Below are positions 60,467 to 64,000 of a stretch of DNA of 64,000 nucleotides, one piece after another. The DNA lies in NCBI RefSeq assembly GCF_020149915.1, contig NZ_CP083760.1, forward strand, positions 558,001-622,000. Reading direction: 5' to 3'. The translations under genes were made by a program, and so were the position numbers. Within the stretch, counting starts at the first letter, position 1, and every line of letters begins with the position of its first letter. A model generated the notes under the pieces. That model did not search any database, was not told where the DNA came from, and saw nothing but the letters and a program-made list of their open reading frames with translations. Origin of the DNA: Candidatus Sulfidibacterium hydrothermale (lineage in GTDB: Bacteria > Bacteroidota > Bacteroidia > Bacteroidales > F082).

Positions 60467-61333
60467 TTAAAATTCATTTTCTTCATCCATTTCATCCAAA
60501 TCATGATAATCTTTTGAACGCAGACTCATAACCGGTATGGGGGCATTGTTGATTACTTGCTGGGCATAAGGTCCGAGAAACCGGTTGGCCGAAGCATTTC
60601 CCTGCTCGGTCATAATGGCAATCAGATCGATTTCTTTGTCTTTGGCAAAATTTAAAATTCCCGAGACGACGTTGTCCGATTCAACCTCTTCCACTTTAAA
60701 TTTAACCTGGCGCTGGTTTAAAAGGTCAACAGCTTCTTTGGCAAAATGGTCAATCCGGTTGCGGATAACTTTTAAAGGAGTGTTGTATACTTTGAGCAGA
60801 TAAAGCGTAGCGCCGAACTGTTCGGCCAGGTCGGATGTGAAAGGAAGTTTTTCTGTGGTTTCCAGAGAACTGTCAAGAGGCAGTAAAATGTGCGAAATGG
60901 TGCCGGTAATTTTATAATTGCAGTTGACAGTAACTACCGGACACGGTGCTGTGGTTGTAATTCGATAGGCATTACTGCCGATCCAGTACGCTTCAAATCC
61001 GGTAGCTCCGTGCGTTCCGGTAAAAATGAGTTCGGCTTTTAAACGACGTGCTGTTTTTCCGATTTCCTGGTAAATTTTTCCTCTTCCCAACACCATGTTG
61101 AAAGAAAGGTCCGGATAACGGGAGCTATAATCGTCAATGATCTTTTTCAGGTAGTTTTTCTTTTCTATGCGCAGGTCTTCATCAATGGTTTCAATCAAGC
61201 TGCCGGCCGGTTTTGAATTATCCACCCACACCAGATAAATAGCAGCCTGAAGATTTTTTGCATAAACCAAAGCGTAATCCAAAGCATGAACAGCATTTTT
61301 TGAAAAGTCGAAAGCAACAATAATTGATTTCAT
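60467..61333 (-). CDS. Tandem universal stress protein (UspA family), paralogue
   Basis: 288 aa, two Usp domains, with the ATP motif GTHGATGFEAYWIGSNA in the first and ATP-motif loss in the second, plus an acidic Asp/Glu-rich end. Two TACTTTTG boxes precede it. It shares GTHGxxGFExxWIGSNAxRI with the downstream copy, so a local duplication is likely. Confidence 0.93.
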   Translation of the reverse strand: MKSIIVAFDFSKNAVHALDYALVYAKNLQAAIYLVWVDNSKPAGSLIETIDEDLRIEKKNYLKKIIDDYSSRYPDLSFNMVLGRGKIYQEIGKTARRLKAELIFTGTHGATGFEAYWIGSNAYRITTTAPCPVVTVNCNYKITGTISHILLPLDSSLETTEKLPFTSDLAEQFGATLYLLKVYNTPLKVIRNRIDHFAKEAVDLLNQRQVKFKVEEVESDNVVSGILNFAKDKEIDLIAIMTEQGNASANRFLGPYAQQVINNAPIPVMSLRSKDYHDLDEMDEENEF

Positions 61334-61355
61334 GATTTTGTTCTTTGGTTACCGT

Positions 61356-61376
61356 ACAAAAGTACAATACAAAAGT
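61356..61376 (-). promoter_or_regulatory. Two tandem -7 boxes before the stress-protein genes
   Basis: On the minus strand TACTTTTG occurs twice, 13 bp apart (61369-61376 and 61356-61363), both matching TAnnTTTG. Either could start the transcript. Confidence 0.5.
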
Positions 61377-61515
61377 ATTGCCTGATGTCTTTGGTGCTAA
61401 TTTACAAAAAATAATGTGATTTTCGAAAACCTTTTTTCTGTAGTCTTTTCGTTAAATTATTTTAAATTCACCCCTTGGGAAGCCGTAAAGTGGAGTGAGT
61501 TAAAGCAAATCGGTT

Positions 61516-61523
61516 TACCTTTG
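61516..61523 (+). promoter_or_regulatory. -7 promoter box of rnpA-yidD-ctpA
   Basis: TACCTTTG matches TAnnTTTG, 16 bp before the GTG start of rnpA. Confidence 0.6.
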
Positions 61524-61539
61524 CCAAAAAGGATGAAAG

Positions 61540-61926
61540 GTGAAACAGACTTTTGCCAAACAAGAACGGTTGTACGAGAAAAAGCTGATGCATCAGCTTT
61601 TTAAAGGCGGAAAATCTTTTTTTGTTTTTCCGTTTAAAGTGTATTATGTGGTTTTGGATAAGGCAGCGCCTTATCCGGCAAAAGTGCTGATCTCCGTACC
61701 GAAACGGAATTTTAAACGGGCCGTGGACCGCAACCGGATCAAGAGGCTGGTACGCGAAGCTTACCGGAAAAATAAAGCAATTTTTTTATCCCATGAAAAT
61801 GGCGAAAAAAACCAAACCGGAACCTATCTTATCGGCTTGATTTATACGCCAAAAGTACACATGGATTATGCTGAGATAGAACGAAAAATTATTCTAATTT
61901 TGCAACAATTACAAAAAAAGAAATGA
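61540..61926 (+). CDS. rnpA: Ribonuclease P protein component
   Basis: 128 aa from GTG 61540, with the RNR motif [18 protein letters not shown] and [13 protein letters not shown]. The protein partner of RNase P RNA in tRNA 5' maturation. The stop overlaps the yidD start (ATGA). An ATG at 61533 is in a different frame and not used. Confidence 0.95.
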   Translation: MKQTFAKQERLYEKKLMHQLFKGGKSFFVFPFKVYYVVLDKAAPYPAKVLISVPKRNFKRAVDRNRIKRLVREAYRKNKAIFLSHENGEKNQTGTYLIGLIYTPKVHMDYAEIERKIILILQQLQKKK

Positions 61927-62144
61927 GTAAGCTCCTGGGGAAATTTTTTATACTGTTGATTAGAGTGTATCAATATACATTATCTCCTTACATCGGGCAT
62001 TCCTGTCGTTATACGCCTACCTGCTCGGTTTACAGTGTGGAAGCCATTAAAAAGTACGGGCCGTTTAAAGGCGGCTGGCTTGCTTTAAAAAGGGTTCTTT
62101 CCTGTAATCCGTGGGGTGGCAGTGGTTATGATCCCGTTCCTTAA
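61923..62144 (+). CDS. yidD: Membrane protein insertion efficiency factor YidD
   Basis: 73 aa: [31 protein letters not shown] and [19 protein letters not shown]. It assists YidC-dependent insertion. It shares an ATGA junction with rnpA, the usual rnpA-yidD pairing. Confidence 0.96.
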   Translation: MSKLLGKFFILLIRVYQYTLSPYIGHSCRYTPTCSVYSVEAIKKYGPFKGGWLALKRVLSCNPWGGSGYDPVP

Positions 62145-62164
62145 ACTTTAGAAAATTGAAAACA

Positions 62165-63817
62165 ATGAGAAAAAATATTTTATTATTAGGCTTTGTTTTT
62201 ATTGCCTTTACCGGACTCAGAGCACAGGATTACAACAATTTTAAAGTAGCCAAAGGCATTGAGATTTTTTCCAGTGTAATGAATCAGCTGAACCTGAATT
62301 ATGTAGATACTATTCAGCCGGTAAAATTAACCCAGACGGCCATAGAGCAAATGCTGGCGCACATGGATCCTTATACTATTTATGTGCCGGCTAAAAATAT
62401 GGCTGATTTTAATTTGATGCTGAGTGGTGTTTATGGCGGGATTGGTGCCATGATTCAAAAACAGGGCGATTATGTGGTGATTACCGAACCGTATAAAGGT
62501 TTCCCGGCTCAGAAAGCCGGATTGAAAGCCGGCGATAAAATTATTGCCATCAACGGAAAATCAGCAAAAGGACTCTCCTCGTTGGCGGTGAGTAAATTGC
62601 TGAAAGGAAATCCGGGTTCGTCATTGAAGATGACCATCCGGCATTACGGAGCCAAAAAAGATACTACCCTTACGCTGGAACGGCAACAGATTAAAATACC
62701 CAATGTTCCCTATTATGGTGTTGTGAAAAATCATATTGGTTATATCCGTCTTAACCAGTTCAATCCGAATGCGGCTAACGATGTGCGAAATGCCTTTTTG
62801 GATTTGAAAGAAAATGATGACATTAAAGGAGTAATCATTGATTTGCGCGACAATGGGGGCGGATTATTGAACGAAGCGGTAAAAATTGCCAATATTTTTG
62901 TCAAAAAAGGGCAGACCATTGTAACCACCAAAGGAAAAATTGCAGCCAACGATATTGTTTACAAAACACCCGGCCCGGTGATTGACCGTAAAATTCCGTT
63001 GGCCATTTTGGTAAATGGAAATACGGCTTCTGCCTCGGAAATTGTTTCCGGTTCCATGCAGGATTTGGATCGCGGAGTAATTATCGGACAGCGTACTTTC
63101 GGAAAAGGATTGGTGCAGAATACCGTTCCGATTCCTTACGGCGGAAAACTGAAAATCACCATTGCCAAATATTACATTCCCAGCGGACGTTGTATCCAGG
63201 CCCTGGAATATAAAAACGGCCGGCCTGTGCGGGTTCCCGACTCATTGACACATGCATTTAAAACGGCTGATGGTCGTATTGTACGTGACGGTGGTGGTAT
63301 TCAACCGGATATTGTGATGAAACCCCAGGTGTTTAGTCAGGTTTCGGCTGATTTGTATGCGCAAAATTATATTTTCGATTTTGCCAACGAGTTTTGTTTG
63401 CATCACAAAACCATTCCTGCCCCGACGAAATTCCGTATCAGCGATTCTACTTTTAATCAGTTTAAAGCATTTGTTCTTAAAAAAGGATTCAGTTACAAAA
63501 CAGAAACCGGAGAACTCATCGATCGCTTAAAACAAAGTGCAAAACGGGAAGATTACCTGAAAGCTCTGGAACCGACTATCGATACGTTGAAAAAAGAGCT
63601 GGAACAGGAAAAGAAACAGGATATCGATAAGCATAAAAATGAAATTAAAGAGATGCTGCGAGTGGAAATTGCTACCCGTTATTACTATCAAAGCGGGAAA
63701 ACAGCATCAAGCATCATTAACGATAAAGAGGTGGAAAAGGCAGTGAGTATTTTGAGCAATAAAGAAAAATATGACGCGATCCTTTCCGGGCCAAAAGACA
63801 GCAAGAAAAAGAAATAA
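62165..63817 (+). CDS. ctpA: C-terminal processing peptidase (S41), CtpA/Prc type
   Basis: 550 aa from ATG 62165 (a TTG three codons upstream is less likely). Signal peptide (1-21, ending LRAQ), a PDZ domain (about 88-175; VYGGIGAMIQKQGDYVVI, AGLKAGDKIIAING), an S41 protease with Ser289 in NTASASE and Lys314 in RTFGKG (a normal 25-residue spacing), and a helical C-terminal extension (about 420-550) rich in Lys/Glu. Periplasmic protease acting on envelope proteins. It follows yidD by 20 bp and may share the transcript. Confidence 0.95.
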   Translation: MRKNILLLGFVFIAFTGLRAQDYNNFKVAKGIEIFSSVMNQLNLNYVDTIQPVKLTQTAIEQMLAHMDPYTIYVPAKNMADFNLMLSGVYGGIGAMIQKQGDYVVITEPYKGFPAQKAGLKAGDKIIAINGKSAKGLSSLAVSKLLKGNPGSSLKMTIRHYGAKKDTTLTLERQQIKIPNVPYYGVVKNHIGYIRLNQFNPNAANDVRNAFLDLKENDDIKGVIIDLRDNGGGLLNEAVKIANIFVKKGQTIVTTKGKIAANDIVYKTPGPVIDRKIPLAILVNGNTASASEIVSGSMQDLDRGVIIGQRTFGKGLVQNTVPIPYGGKLKITIAKYYIPSGRCIQALEYKNGRPVRVPDSLTHAFKTADGRIVRDGGGIQPDIVMKPQVFSQVSADLYAQNYIFDFANEFCLHHKTIPAPTKFRISDSTFNQFKAFVLKKGFSYKTETGELIDRLKQSAKREDYLKALEPTIDTLKKELEQEKKQDIDKHKNEIKEMLRVEIATRYYYQSGKTASSIINDKEVEKAVSILSNKEKYDAILSGPKDSKKKK

Positions 63818-63859
63818 TCCTTACCTTGCGCCGTTTTGTTATTCAGGAAATAAGTTTTT

Positions 63860-64000
63860 ATGGCAAGCGGCAGCGACAGTAAGATTTTCCGGAAAATCTA
63901 CCTCGGCATAATCATTTTTATTGCCATCAGTTTGCCTCTTTCTAAAAGTACCATGACACAGGGAATGGCACTTTTGCTGGCGCTGTGGATATGGTCTGAT
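63860..64000 (+). CDS. Membrane protein, 3' end outside the window
   Basis: ATG 63860 followed by a short polar start (MASGSDSKIFRKIYL) and hydrophobic helices (GIIIFIAISLPLSKSTMTQG, then MALLLALWIW). The PLSK turn after the first helix resembles O-antigen ligase/polymerase-like proteins, but only 47 codons are visible, so the family is a guess. Confidence 0.5.
   Translation, partial: MASGSDSKIFRKIYLGIIIFIAISLPLSKSTMTQGMALLLALWIWSD

Noticed and set aside
1-64000. CRISPR arrays, rRNA or complete tRNA genes
   Set aside because: No regularly spaced repeats, no rRNA-like tract and no full cloverleaf were seen on either strand by eye.

Overview
The window is a stretch of a Bacteroidota chromosome. 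Evidence: a SusC/SusD/SusE-type operon, gliding/type IX secretion genes (gldA, gldD, gldE and an amylase with a type IX C-terminal sorting domain), the conserved order mutY-ssb-gldE-gldD, and many promoters with the phylum's TAnnTTTG -7 box. Most genes lack a strong Shine-Dalgarno sequence; dnaK is an exception. The T9SS and environmental-type gene set suggest a free-living member of the Bacteroidales/Marinilabiliales or a relative. I cannot name a genus.

Layout. 1-4.3 kb is an AT-rich accessory segment: the 3' part of a KAP-type P-loop NTPase gene, an IS3-family insertion sequence whose end cuts into a tyrosine recombinase gene, and a non-coding stretch with repeats that probably marks the edge of an integrated element. 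4.35-30.3 kb is mostly core: dnaK, a secreted T9SS amylase, a barrel/SPOR envelope protein, tatA, a MltD-type transglycosylase, a DUF4837 lipoprotein, a short ssb, pyruvate kinase, a BtuF-like protein, rex, nth-bcp-recA, a CYTH protein, an ECF sigma factor, uvrA, clpS, a RelA-like synthetase, metK with a structured leader, and gldA. 30.5-47.1 kb holds a scattered starch/maltodextrin system: an exported GH13 enzyme, a LacI-type regulator and the SusC-SusD-SusE operon. Between them lie an SDR, an acyl-CoA ligase, holA, an AMP nucleosidase, rplU-rpmA and an EamA transporter. 47.2-64 kb is again core: meaB, an M16 peptidase pair, prfC, mutY-ssb-gldE-gldD, hup with a tiny basic protein gene, rng, two universal stress proteins flanking a SPOR protein, rnpA-yidD, ctpA, and the start of a membrane protein gene.

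How the genes fit together. A glucan pathway can be read across non-adjacent loci. The T9SS amylase would cut polymer at the cell surface. SusD and SusE would bind it and SusC would import it. The signal-peptide-bearing GH13 at 30.5 kb would finish oligosaccharides in the periplasm, and the neighbouring LacI regulator may control the set through CAAwCGwTT-like sites. The most unusual gene is the SusD: about 190 residues matching both C-terminal modules of the neighbouring SusE are inserted into its binding domain. Other points of note are the metK leader, whose core resembles a SAM-I aptamer with a competing hairpin; an orphan terminator downstream of lacI that may end a small RNA; a RelA-type protein whose hydrolase site is destroyed; and an IS end that supplies the last residues of the integrase.
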